Shown here: one piece after another, positions 56,169-64,000 of the stretch | Position numbering within the stretch: position 1 is the stretch's first letter | Layout of the letters: each line of letters begins with the position of its first letter | Origin: Endomychus coccineus | Lineage: Eukaryota > Arthropoda > Insecta > Coleoptera > Endomychidae | NCBI GenBank assembly: GCA_958510875.1 | Contig: OY294068.1 | Span: 173,383,411 to 173,447,410, forward strand | Direction of reading: 5' to 3' | DNA: 64,000 nt | Notes under the pieces: generated by a model | Told to the model about the DNA's origin: nothing | The model's database searches: none | What the model saw: the letters and a program-made list of their open reading frames with translations, nothing else | Translations under genes and position numbers: made by a program

Positions 56169-57179
56169 CTAAAAATCATTTCCTAAAAATTCAACAAAAA
56201 AGGCCATACCCCGAGCTATGCGCATTTCAACCATCTGCGAAAACAAAGAAAAATAACTTTAGTTGATAAATAATAATAATAATAATAATTGTGTGTTTGA
56301 TTCACTCACTTTTTCTTTCAACCGATTCAAATCGTGAGGTAACCCCACCACCAAGGAACATTCCCCATCTAGGGGTGAAACCAAATACCTACACCCCTCC
56401 AAAACCCGCAGTTGTGACATCTGTAATTATGAATAAAAACAAGGGTACTCATTAAATAATAAAAAACATCAGCATAAGGTAAACATACTTCAAACATCAG
56501 CTCCGCCAAGTAGTGGCGGAAAGCATGGATGCAAAATCCCTCGTAAATCTGCTGTGGAGGAGGTGTCGGTGAAGGTGCAGGTCTTGGGGTAACCAAATCA
56601 TCGATTGAGCTATCAGGAAAGTACAATTAGAATTGAAATAATTCTAGAGTTAATGCGAATACATACAAAATGCCTGGGGAGCTCGCTAAAGACGGTGGGG
56701 TATCATAGGGACGTTGGGTAGGTAGTTCGTTTAATCTGTAATTATTAAAATTAGTAGCAAATATTTCGCAAGTAGAAAAATCACATACACTATATCATGC
56801 ATATCCAGCGGAGGAGGCAGCGACTCTGCTGATGGAATCTCTGGACATCTGTTGGAAATGAGAGTAATTTAGTAATCAAAAATTATATAAATTTGGGAAA
56901 AAACATACGTCAAGTCTATTATTTCTCGAGGCTCATCCAATTCTGGGAATAAATCTTCAGCATCATCAGCTGCCGCCAATTGATCGAGATGTATCAATTC
57001 TCTCCTAATTTCCTCATCAGAATAATCACTGAAAACAAATTAATGCACTTATGATATATAGTGAGATTGAAATGAAATAGAACAACTTACTTGTCAATCA
57101 TCCACAGGCGCACTTGCGTTTTTGTAAATATATCCAACCTGTTGGTCAGCTCTTGGACATAATCATAAAATTTTCCCAT
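56169..57179 (-). CDS. seven-exon cassette gene with micro-introns, function unknown
   Basis: Exons (on +): 57091-57179, 56909-57028, 56789-56848, 56667-56735, 56489-56609, 56310-56420, 56169-56234. All six introns are GT-AG and only 53-75 nt, and the phases join to one frame of 211 codons plus stop. It starts MGKFYDYVQELTNRLDIF, then an acidic stretch (QLAAADDAEDLFPELDEP), Pro-rich segments (SLPPPLDMHD, PAPSPTPPPQQI), and IHAFRHYLAELMF in exon 5; exons 6 and 7 each begin with ATG. A polyA signal lies about 50 bp past the stop. It is convergent with the upstream gene and divergent from the DNA polymerase genes. No domain recognised; could be a regulatory protein. Confidence 0.75.
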
Positions 57180-57548
57180 TTTTCACTTGGTCACACAACA
57201 CTTACAAGAATACTATTTTTTCCCTATGAAGTACCTAGAGTTTTATACACACACAATATTTAATCCAAAGTCCTACGAATTAAATTAGTTCCCAGGAAAA
57301 ATGATAAAGTTGTTATCGGTTGAGGAAAAAAATGTATGCGGATAAATATTTCAAGGAAGTTTCTGCAATCACGCGATTTCAAATAGAATTTAACATCCTG
57401 CTTGTGGTTGTAGATCTTACCAATATGAATATAACAGTCGACCGAGACTTCCTGCTTGTGGTTACAGTTAACTCATTATCATAATATAACAGGCGACGAG
57501 ACATCCTACATAGCGTGTGAACATAGCAGGAAAGTGATAAGAAGTTCC

Positions 57549-57555
57549 TATAAAA
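57549..57555 (+). promoter_or_regulatory. TATA box for the rightward polymerase-side transcript
   Basis: tataaaa, about 30 bp before a tcattatt initiator-like site at about 57588. A short 5' UTR exon then ends at atcaag|gtgagt (57646). Two ~65 bp direct repeats (cctgcttgtggtt ... atataacag.cgac) lie upstream at 57398-57510, between the divergent genes. Confidence 0.6.
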
Positions 57556-57646
57556 CTCGATGTGCGCATACCTCATACCATTATCAAATCATTATTCTAC
57601 TAGCTTTTGAAGTGGTTAGACGTGTTTTGTGAGTGCTTAAATCAAG

Positions 57647-57979
57647 GTGAGTTTATTTATTGACTTGAATATTATATTCATATGTAGAGTTAATTTCTAT
57701 GTACTGAATATTTATTTTGCTTTTATTGAAACTGTGCAGGCTAAACTTTAACTTTTTGAAGTATTTATTGATCTTCTTTTATACAATTTGATTGGGTAAA
57801 TATTAATAATAATTTGGGGGTATTTATTGATCTTCTTTTATACAATTTGATTGAGTAAATATTAATAATAATAATAATAATTTGGAGGTATTTATTAATT
57901 TTCTTTTATTCAATTTGGTGGGGTAAATTCAACACACAAAAATAATTCTTCACTTCTAACTTCCACTGATTTGTTTTAG
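57647..57979 (+). other. 5' UTR intron
   Basis: Donor aag|gtgagt at 57647, acceptor ttgttttag at 57979; 333 nt; the ATG of the next gene follows 27 bp later. Contains the tandem repeat listed at 57761. Confidence 0.6.
57761..57928. repeat. ~60-70 bp tandem repeat, three units
   Basis: Units start gtatttatt.at at 57761, 57820 and 57889, each with cttttat.caatttg and an (aat)n tail of varying length. Confidence 0.85.
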
Positions 57980-58005
57980 ATTTAAAAATAATTAAAAAAA
58001 AAAAA

Positions 58006-58329
58006 ATGGATTTCACCAAATTGAACCAAATCTCACTCTTGCAGAAGGCAACACCAACAAAAATCCCCGATCTGAAATTGGATGTACCACACGCAATTTT
58101 AAATTTAAAAATAGTGCATACTAAATTTGGGGAGGCTGTTTTGGCTGAATTGGAAGGAGAGCTAACTGTTTTCCTGCCCAAACGTTTAACAACAACGCTT
58201 ACTCCCCTCATCGAAGACATCAATAAAGGGCGCAACACAGCTCTAATATATCGAGGGGAAGAGGCCATCGGGGCAGGAAAATCCTGCTCAAAGCTTGAAT
58301 TCGTAGAATTGTCCTCCCCTAGAAGTTGA
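58006..58329 (+). CDS. small cassette protein, possible ssDNA-binding type
   Basis: 107 codons starting MDFTKLNQISLLQKATPTKI after an A-run. The beta-rich pattern FGEAVLAELEGELTVFLPKR and a small basic-hydrophobic end would suit an OB-fold single-stranded DNA-binding protein next to a replicative polymerase, but this is inference; I cannot name the family. The frame ends at 58329, yet a clearly biased proline-rich stretch continues in another frame to about 58398 (LPTPPPPRNNPPVYY) and ends at a splice-donor-like aag|gtaggc, so the true C-terminus is uncertain. Confidence 0.6.
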   Translation: MDFTKLNQISLLQKATPTKIPDLKLDVPHAILNLKIVHTKFGEAVLAELEGELTVFLPKRLTTTLTPLIEDINKGRNTALIYRGEEAIGAGKSCSKLEFVELSSPRS

Positions 58330-58428
58330 GAGCCTTCCAACACCACCACCACCAAGGAACAACCCTCCTGTGTACTACCACTTTTATACATTCCATAAGG
58401 TAGGCTGCTTGTTTATTATAAAAAAAAT

Positions 58429-61400
58429 ATGGTTTCAATCGCTAAGATGAGTGGGGAGATCGTTAATATTATCAACGAGGCTCAAAAGGATTTATTAAAA
58501 TCAAAATTATCCCCTCAGGAAATAACGAAGTGGATAGGTTTCTGTACTAAGTACATTAGAACTTTTTCTAGACATATAACAAAGGATACTTTGAACTTAT
58601 CGTGTAAGAATCAATTGCAATGTAATATCGGCCATTTAAAAAGATTCAAAATTTTATTAGAGATCCGAAATAAACCCCCTACAACTAATAAGAACCGTAG
58701 TGAGCGAATTCGTTGGGAGGATGGTAAATGTGCATTTTCCCAACGAATTCGAACTGGCTTTATAACAAACATTTCTCATTTAGACCCATTAAATTTTTTA
58801 TATGATGCCTTTCATCTGTTTCACCCTAGAATCACCAAAATTTTACATACTTACAATTTTATCAAGGTAAACACAACATTTTGCGGGGAATATATGCGAC
58901 TTAATGCGATCGACGAGCTTATCCAAACAGAATATAAATATTTCCACACAAAATCCGCCCCAATAGATTCTTTTACAAATTTATTGGAGTGGTTCAAGGA
59001 GCATGTTATCGATAAACTCCAAGTGAAGCTGGATGATTTTTTGGAACGAGACTCGGGGTGGAGTCTAAGGGAGGTTATCAGTTTGGGCATAAATATTAAT
59101 AAACATGAAGTCATCAATTCTGGGTCCTCTTATATAGTTCTCCCAAAAGAGATACTTCGAAAGAAGGCTATTATTAATGTTAAAAATTATGATGAATATT
59201 GTTTTGCCTGGGCAGTAACAGCTGGACTACACCCTAGTACTAACCCAAATTCCGATCGTGTTTCTTCATACCCACATTTTAGTAATGTTTTAAATTTACA
59301 AAATCTAACTTTTCCCCTCCCTATATCTCAAATTCCAACTTTTGAGAAGAATAACGATATTTCAATTCATGTGTTTGTTTTGGAATTATGTGGAGGTAAT
59401 GAGCAGGGTGAGGGCGAGAAATTGAAGCTTCTCCCTGCATATTTAACCAAAAATAAATTAGATAGACATTTTAATTTACTATTAATTCAGGATAAATATT
59501 ATCGAGATGTAGAACCTGCAAAATCCTCAAATTTTATTGACCCCACCGTTAAATTTCACTATTGCCTAATCAAAAATTTATCTAGACTTGTAAATTCTCA
59601 AATTAGCTCGCACCACAAAACTTATTTGTGCGATAGATGTTTGAATAATTTCAAGAGTGAGAATAAGTATAAAAATCATGTTGAGGATTGTGGTAAAATG
59701 AACATGTGTAAAATAACATTCCCTCAGGATGATTATTTAAAATTTAAGAATCACTCACACAAACTACCCATACCATTTATTATTTATTTTGACTTTGAGG
59801 CTCTCCTATTACCTATTCAGAACTGCCCTCAATCTAATGTAAGTTCATATACGAACAAAACTCAACTACACGAGGCGTATAGTGTTGGCTATTATTTAAA
59901 ATGTCAATTCAACAATTCTCTATCACGATTTGATAGCTATAGAGGATCAGACCCCGCCAAATGGTTGACAGATCAGTTAGATAAAATTGGGGAATTTATC
60001 GATCTAAAACTTAAATCTATTGTACCTATAGACTTGAATGGTATTAGTTTACTTGATATTATGAAGGAAACGAAATGTCATATTTGCGAGAGACAGTTCG
60101 AAGAGGGGGATGTTCGGGTTAAGGATCACTGCCACTTCACGGGCAAATATCGAGGATTAGCCCACCAAGATTGCAACCTAAATTATAAATATCGATTCGT
60201 AGTACCTGTTGTGGCTCATAACCTCAGCGGGTACGATATGTTTTTGCTGATTCGAGATATTGCCAAAACGTCCAAGCAGAATATTCAAGTACTCCCCATC
60301 AATAAAGAGAAGTATATAAGTTTCACTAGAAGCACCAAAAATTCGGTGGTTAAATTCCGTTTCATAGATTCATGTAGGTTTTTAGATTCAAGTTTAGATA
60401 AATTAGTTTCTTATTTGAATGTGAGTGACTTGAGTATTCTGAAAAGCGAGTTTGCGCACTTATCCGATGAAAAATTTAAATTATTAACTCGTAAGGGGGT
60501 ATTTCCCTATGAGCACTTAGATGATTGGGGTAAATTGAACGAGGAAAATCTTCCTCCAATTGAGAAATTTTTTAATAAATTACGCGACGAATCGATAAGT
60601 GAGGATGATTATAGGCATGCTCAAACAATTTGGACTAGTTTTAATTGCAGAAATTTAGGCGATTATTCTGATTTATATTTGAAAACAGATGTTTTATTAT
60701 TGGCGGATGTATTTGAGAATTTCCGCAGCAAATGTATGGATCTTTTTGCTTTAGATCCGGCCCACTATTTCACGGTTCCCTCCTTCACGTGGGACTGTAT
60801 GTTGAAATATACAAATGTGTCTTTACAATATTTGAAAGACATCGATATGGTCTTATTTGTGGAGAAGGGAATTCGTGGAGGTGTGAGTCAATGCAGTAAT
60901 CGATTTGCAAAGGCCAATAATAAATACATGAATAATCACGACCCCGAAAAAGAGACAAGTTATCTCATGTATTTCGATGTATGCAATCTATATGGGTGGG
61001 CTATGATTCAATATTTACCCTATGATGGGTTCGAGTGGGTTGAAAACCTCGATGATGTAGACGTCAGAAACGTCTCAGACGAAAGTCCAATTGGTTACAT
61101 ATTGGAAGTCGATTTAGAATACCCACCTGAACTACATGATCTACACAAAGATCTCCCTCTTTGCCCGACACATACAGCACCACCCAACAGCAAATTACCT
61201 AAATTATTAACAACTCTCCACAATAAAACTAAATATATCATTCACTATCGAAATTTAAAACAATGTTTGGCGCTGGGGATGGTGCTGAAAAAAGTCCATA
61301 GGATTTTAAAATTTAAGCAAGCCCCGTGGCTTAAAGCGTACATAGATCTTAACACTAGATTGAGGGCAGCTTCTAAGAATGCGTTTGAAATAGCTCTCTT

Positions 61401-62208
61401 CAAGTTGCTAATCAACGCAATTTTCGGTAAATCTATGGAAAATGTACGAAAGCATAGACTAGTTAGATTAGTTAATAAATGGTATGGACCCTATGGGGCT
61501 CGCTATTATATTTCACAACCTAATTTCAATAGCAGTAAGATATTTGAGGAGAATTTGGTAGCCATAGAACAGAATAAATTAGAAGTCCTATTTAACAAAC
61601 CCATTTATGTGGGGATGTCCATTTTGGACATTTCCAAAACCTGTGTTTACAATTTTCATTATGGCTTCATGTTAAAATTATATAAAGACCCCGGATTGAT
61701 GCGATTATGTTACACTGATACTGACAGTTTGATTTACCACATTATAACGAACGATGACATTTATGAGACAATTATAAATAAGAATATTGAAAAATTTGAC
61801 ACTAGTGATTATGCCCTAGACAACCTCTTTAAGATTCCCCTGGTTAATAAGAAGGTAGTAGGCTTAATGAAGGACGAGAATAAAGGCCTCCTCATGGATA
61901 AGTTCGTCGGTTTGCGGGCAAAAATGTACAGCTTCACTGTCCAAAATCATGACGCTAGTGACGTCACAAAGAAAGCCAAAGGGGTGCGCGAGTATGTCTT
62001 ACGAAATACGATAACGTTCGAAGACTATGTTAGATGTTTGGAAGAGAACATCGAAATGTATCGCGTGCAGAGATCTATCCGCTCTTTCGACTTAAAGCTT
62101 TACACCATAGATCAAAATAAAATCTGTTTGAGCCCCTTTGATAATAAAAGGGTAATATTGGGGGACAAAACAAGCACTCTACCTTATGGTCATTATTCTT
62201 TAGGTTAG
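58429..62208 (+). CDS. protein-primed type B DNA polymerase (Polinton/adintovirus-like)
   Basis: 1259 codons with no interruption. The N-terminal ~400 residues are of the metazoan Polinton type (SGWSLREVISLGININK, YDEYCFAWAVTAGLHP). A C2H2-like finger lies at about 401-421. Exonuclease motifs: I with DFE at residues 455-457, II AHNLSGYD (D603), III YLKTDVLLLADVF (D754). Between Exo I and II sits an HNH/endonuclease VII-like Cys-His block at about 550-582 (CHIC ... KDHCHFTGKYRGLAHQDCN). Polymerase motifs: A YFDVCNLYGWAM (D850), B KLLINAIFGKSMEN (K992), C YTDTDSLIY (D1097, D1099). All catalytic residues are intact, which argues for a young or active element. Stop at 62206; an aataaa lies about 160 bp further. 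Confidence 0.95.
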   Translation: MVSIAKMSGEIVNIINEAQKDLLKSKLSPQEITKWIGFCTKYIRTFSRHITKDTLNLSCKNQLQCNIGHLKRFKILLEIRNKPPTTNKNRSERIRWEDGKCAFSQRIRTGFITNISHLDPLNFLYDAFHLFHPRITKILHTYNFIKVNTTFCGEYMRLNAIDELIQTEYKYFHTKSAPIDSFTNLLEWFKEHVIDKLQVKLDDFLERDSGWSLREVISLGININKHEVINSGSSYIVLPKEILRKKAIINVKNYDEYCFAWAVTAGLHPSTNPNSDRVSSYPHFSNVLNLQNLTFPLPISQIPTFEKNNDISIHVFVLELCGGNEQGEGEKLKLLPAYLTKNKLDRHFNLLLIQDKYYRDVEPAKSSNFIDPTVKFHYCLIKNLSRLVNSQISSHHKTYLCDRCLNNFKSENKYKNHVEDCGKMNMCKITFPQDDYLKFKNHSHKLPIPFIIYFDFEALLLPIQNCPQSNVSSYTNKTQLHEAYSVGYYLKCQFNNSLSRFDSYRGSDPAKWLTDQLDKIGEFIDLKLKSIVPIDLNGISLLDIMKETKCHICERQFEEGDVRVKDHCHFTGKYRGLAHQDCNLNYKYRFVVPVVAHNLSGYDMFLLIRDIAKTSKQNIQVLPINKEKYISFTRSTKNSVVKFRFIDSCRFLDSSLDKLVSYLNVSDLSILKSEFAHLSDEKFKLLTRKGVFPYEHLDDWGKLNEENLPPIEKFFNKLRDESISEDDYRHAQTIWTSFNCRNLGDYSDLYLKTDVLLLADVFENFRSKCMDLFALDPAHYFTVPSFTWDCMLKYTNVSLQYLKDIDMVLFVEKGIRGGVSQCSNRFAKANNKYMNNHDPEKETSYLMYFDVCNLYGWAMIQYLPYDGFEWVENLDDVDVRNVSDESPIGYILEVDLEYPPELHDLHKDLPLCPTHTAPPNSKLPKLLTTLHNKTKYIIHYRNLKQCLALGMVLKKVHRILKFKQAPWLKAYIDLNTRLRAASKNAFEIALFKLLINAIFGKSMENVRKHRLVRLVNKWYGPYGARYYISQPNFNSSKIFEENLVAIEQNKLEVLFNKPIYVGMSILDISKTCVYNFHYGFMLKLYKDPGLMRLCYTDTDSLIYHIITNDDIYETIINKNIEKFDTSDYALDNLFKIPLVNKKVVGLMKDENKGLLMDKFVGLRAKMYSFTVQNHDASDVTKKAKGVREYVLRNTITFEDYVRCLEENIEMYRVQRSIRSFDLKLYTIDQNKICLSPFDNKRVILGDKTSTLPYGHYSLG

Positions 62209-62276
62209 AATTAAGATTTTTTGTTTTTCAATTATACAGATATATGTATTTTTTGTTTCAAAATTATAGGTTAAGT

Positions 62277-62333
62277 TATTATTATTATTTTTATTATTAT
62301 TATTATTATTATTATATTATATTATATTATATC
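62277..62333. repeat. (ATT)n / (ATTAT)n microsatellite
   Basis: Trinucleotide ATT run passing into TTATA repeats in the 3' UTR of the polymerase. Confidence 0.95.
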
Positions 62334-62432
62334 AAGTATTTTTTATATATGTGTACTTTTTTTTCTAAATAAATATTTTATGTGGAAGTTTGGATGTTTT
62401 AATAAAACCAAAAAATAATAGCATCAATTCTT

Positions 62433-63131
62433 TTATTGTTCTAAATCATACAGAACTTTATTCTTATAGAAAAATAACATTTCTCTAAGTGTATTGCTTA
62501 ATAAACAGTTGAGCGAAATACCGATGAAACAATACAAGAGGGCCATTTCATCGGGCTGCTGCTGCTGCTGCTGTGGGTCTCTCATACTTTTAATCATATC
62601 AATAACATTATGATAGTATGTGGAAAATCCAAAATGTTCGAGAAAAGACACTCGATGCAATAGCACTCCATCGTTGATTCGAATAATTTCCCGAACATCT
62701 TCCTCGCACAACCACACATGGATATTATGCTTTGTAACTTGAAGTAATTTAACATTATTGAAGTACACAAGTTGGACTATTTGGCAGTATTCATCAGATA
62801 ATATGGGTGTAGCATCGAAATCTGATCGTAAACTTGCGAAGAACTCGATGATTTTCACTCGAAGAATATCGATTAAATCGATCCATTCTAGCAGGCTAAA
62901 GCTGAGTTTGCAATTTTGAACGTATTGAACGAGTGAGATTGTAGGTGAGAAGGTCCGTACAGGACTCAATCCACATTTGATTTCATAACTTGCCCCCACC
63001 AACGGGTACGTTGTATTCATCAATAGGAATGGTTCATCTTTTGCTTTCATCTCGAACTCTTCTAAAATATGATCCAACTCAGAACAGTTGCTGCTGCTGC
63101 TATCTTCATCAACACTAGCCTGGGACAACAT
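62433..63131 (-). CDS. unrecognised cassette gene with polyglutamine stretch
   Basis: 232 codons from the first ATG (MLSQASVDEDSSSSNCSELD); the frame is open up to 63164 with a possible splice acceptor (ggttag) just upstream. An acidic Ser-rich start is followed by YEIKCGLSPVRTFSPTISL and CKLSFSLLEWIDLIDILRVK, a six-Gln run encoded by CAG repeats, and a hydrophobic end. The stop codon overlaps aataaa. Convergent with the polymerase, 225 bp apart. Similarity of the SFSLLEWIDL block to PC4-type coactivators crossed my mind but is too weak to assign. Confidence 0.6.
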   Translation of the reverse strand: MLSQASVDEDSSSSNCSELDHILEEFEMKAKDEPFLLMNTTYPLVGASYEIKCGLSPVRTFSPTISLVQYVQNCKLSFSLLEWIDLIDILRVKIIEFFASLRSDFDATPILSDEYCQIVQLVYFNNVKLLQVTKHNIHVWLCEEDVREIIRINDGVLLHRVSFLEHFGFSTYYHNVIDMIKSMRDPQQQQQQPDEMALLYCFIGISLNCLLSNTLREMLFFYKNKVLYDLEQ

Positions 63132-63214
63132 CTTATTAAAACTGTTCTGGATTGTTCGATTCACCAGAACCTAACCCTCGCTCACAAAATATTTACTTGC
63201 ACATGCGCAGGTCA

Positions 63215-63823
63215 TTAGCAGCATATTTCTTTGATTTGATTGGAAGTTTGGATGAGAACATCGAAGCATAAAACTTGAAGTGTGGGGGGAGGAGAAAATT
63301 TGTGGTGTTGGTTGCGTAGTCCATCGACTATGTATGAGTCAAAGAAGAAAGTTTTATTAGAAGTTCCTCTACGAATCCCTCGTAGATCCATTATTTCACA
63401 GCGGTAAGGCAGAAGCGCGATCCGATAAAAATCGACATCAATTTCATGTAGCACTTTGAAACAATCAAGTATATAGGACCGAGGTTTTGGGGTTATACCA
63501 GGAATTTGATGTAATATAAATTTCTTCCATCTATTTTCGTATATAAAGTAGCCTTCAACATTCATATCAATTATCTTCCAATCGTTTTCGGGTGGGTTGA
63601 AATCTCCCCCAAAATAGAAAATATCCACATAACCACATTCCTTCACAGCCCCAATAACGAACGTTACAAATTCTCCGGCGATTATCCAATTTTTAGATGG
63701 TAATTGTAATTCTTCAAGGGTTTCCATCAAATTTGGAGGACATGCTACACTTATAAATTGTTTTGCATCGTACACGGTGGTAAGTACATTATGAACAAAA
63801 CTGTTGTATAATTGCAAAGACAT
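63215..63823 (-). CDS. cassette gene with weak nucleotidyltransferase-fold look
   Basis: 202 codons from the first ATG (MSLQLYNSFVHNVLTTVYDA). NWIIAGEFVTFVIGAV followed by YVDIFYFGGDF resembles the hG[GS]..G and DxD-type strand of pol-beta-like nucleotidyltransferases (the second Asp is Phe here), and EIDVDFYRIALLPYR could be the third acidic strand. If so it has lost part of the metal site. 50-80 bp upstream of the next minus-strand gene, so the two may share a transcript. Function unproven. Confidence 0.55.
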   Translation of the reverse strand: MSLQLYNSFVHNVLTTVYDAKQFISVACPPNLMETLEELQLPSKNWIIAGEFVTFVIGAVKECGYVDIFYFGGDFNPPENDWKIIDMNVEGYFIYENRWKKFILHQIPGITPKPRSYILDCFKVLHEIDVDFYRIALLPYRCEIMDLRGIRRGTSNKTFFFDSYIVDGLRNQHHKFSPPPTLQVLCFDVLIQTSNQIKEICC

Positions 63824-63953
63824 TTTCACGCAGACTGATTCGATTATTTGACTTCCACTGGGTTGAACCACCAGTCAAATATTTTATTAGGAAGACATGC
63901 GCAGCAGCAGCAGTACATTATACAACATCAGAATTTTCAATCCAACTTTTCTC

Positions 63954-63960
63954 TTTTATA
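63954..63960 (-). promoter_or_regulatory. TATA box of the leftward gene
   Basis: tataaaa on the minus strand, about 130 bp upstream of the ATG at 63823, in a run free of other features; fits the same core-promoter style as 57549. Confidence 0.5.
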
Positions 63961-64000
63961 CCATACCATTTTACATACATTTTATCACCCTTTTTCCGAA

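Noticed and set aside
62433..63131. PC4-type transcription coactivator domain in the polyQ gene
   Set aside because: Only a short SFSLLEWIDL resemblance; not enough to name.

Overview
The window is animal nuclear DNA, almost certainly from an insect: it is AT-rich, its genes have GT-AG introns (some of only 53-75 nt), AATAAA signals are common, and it is packed with mariner/Tc1, hAT, pogo, THAP-type and Jockey/R1-like elements. The recognisable host genes have animal orthologues. I cannot fix the insect order from sequence alone.

Host genes: (1) the 3' part of a PRMT9-type protein arginine methyltransferase on + (exons 5119-6652 and 12457-12771), whose 5.8 kb intron is filled with transposons; (2) a minus-strand SERHL/Kraken-type alpha/beta-hydrolase locus with one short first exon (37388-37436) and two full-length core exons (31921-32768 and 26766-27589) that are both phase-compatible with it; (3) on +, the complete four-exon ALG7/DPAGT1 gene (41036-48726), first enzyme of N-glycan precursor synthesis; (4) nested antisense in its last intron, an intronless MGAT3-type GlcNAc-transferase of family GT17 (45275-46558), a later enzyme of N-glycan branching.

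Repeats dominate the rest. There are non-LTR retrotransposon remnants at 210-930, 2074-3410, 17131-18640, 28640-29330 and 33090-34925. Two mariner-superfamily elements have TIRs of about 0.6 kb (8537-10856, 12870-14729). Two hAT copies carry complementary deletions (15432-17081, 22620-25270). A pogo-like corpse lies at 25290-26470. There are three perfect units of a 694 bp tandem repeat (20457-22538), several TA-flanked fold-back MITEs, two THAP-exon elements, and a 438 bp palindrome (38631-39068) with a candidate hammerhead ribozyme in one arm.

The last 9 kb (about 54.0-64.0 kb, running off the right edge) is the most unusual part: a compact, virus-like gene cassette. It is introduced by an 18-unit 25 bp minisatellite. 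It contains an exonuclease-like gene, a second gene interrupted by a frame change, a seven-exon minus-strand gene with tiny introns, a small gene behind a TATA box and a 5' UTR intron, a 1259-residue protein-primed type B DNA polymerase with all exonuclease and polymerase motifs intact, and two unrecognised minus-strand genes, one with a weak nucleotidyltransferase look. This fits a Polinton/Maverick or adintovirus-like element. Integrase, packaging ATPase and capsid genes are not in view and would have to lie to the right.
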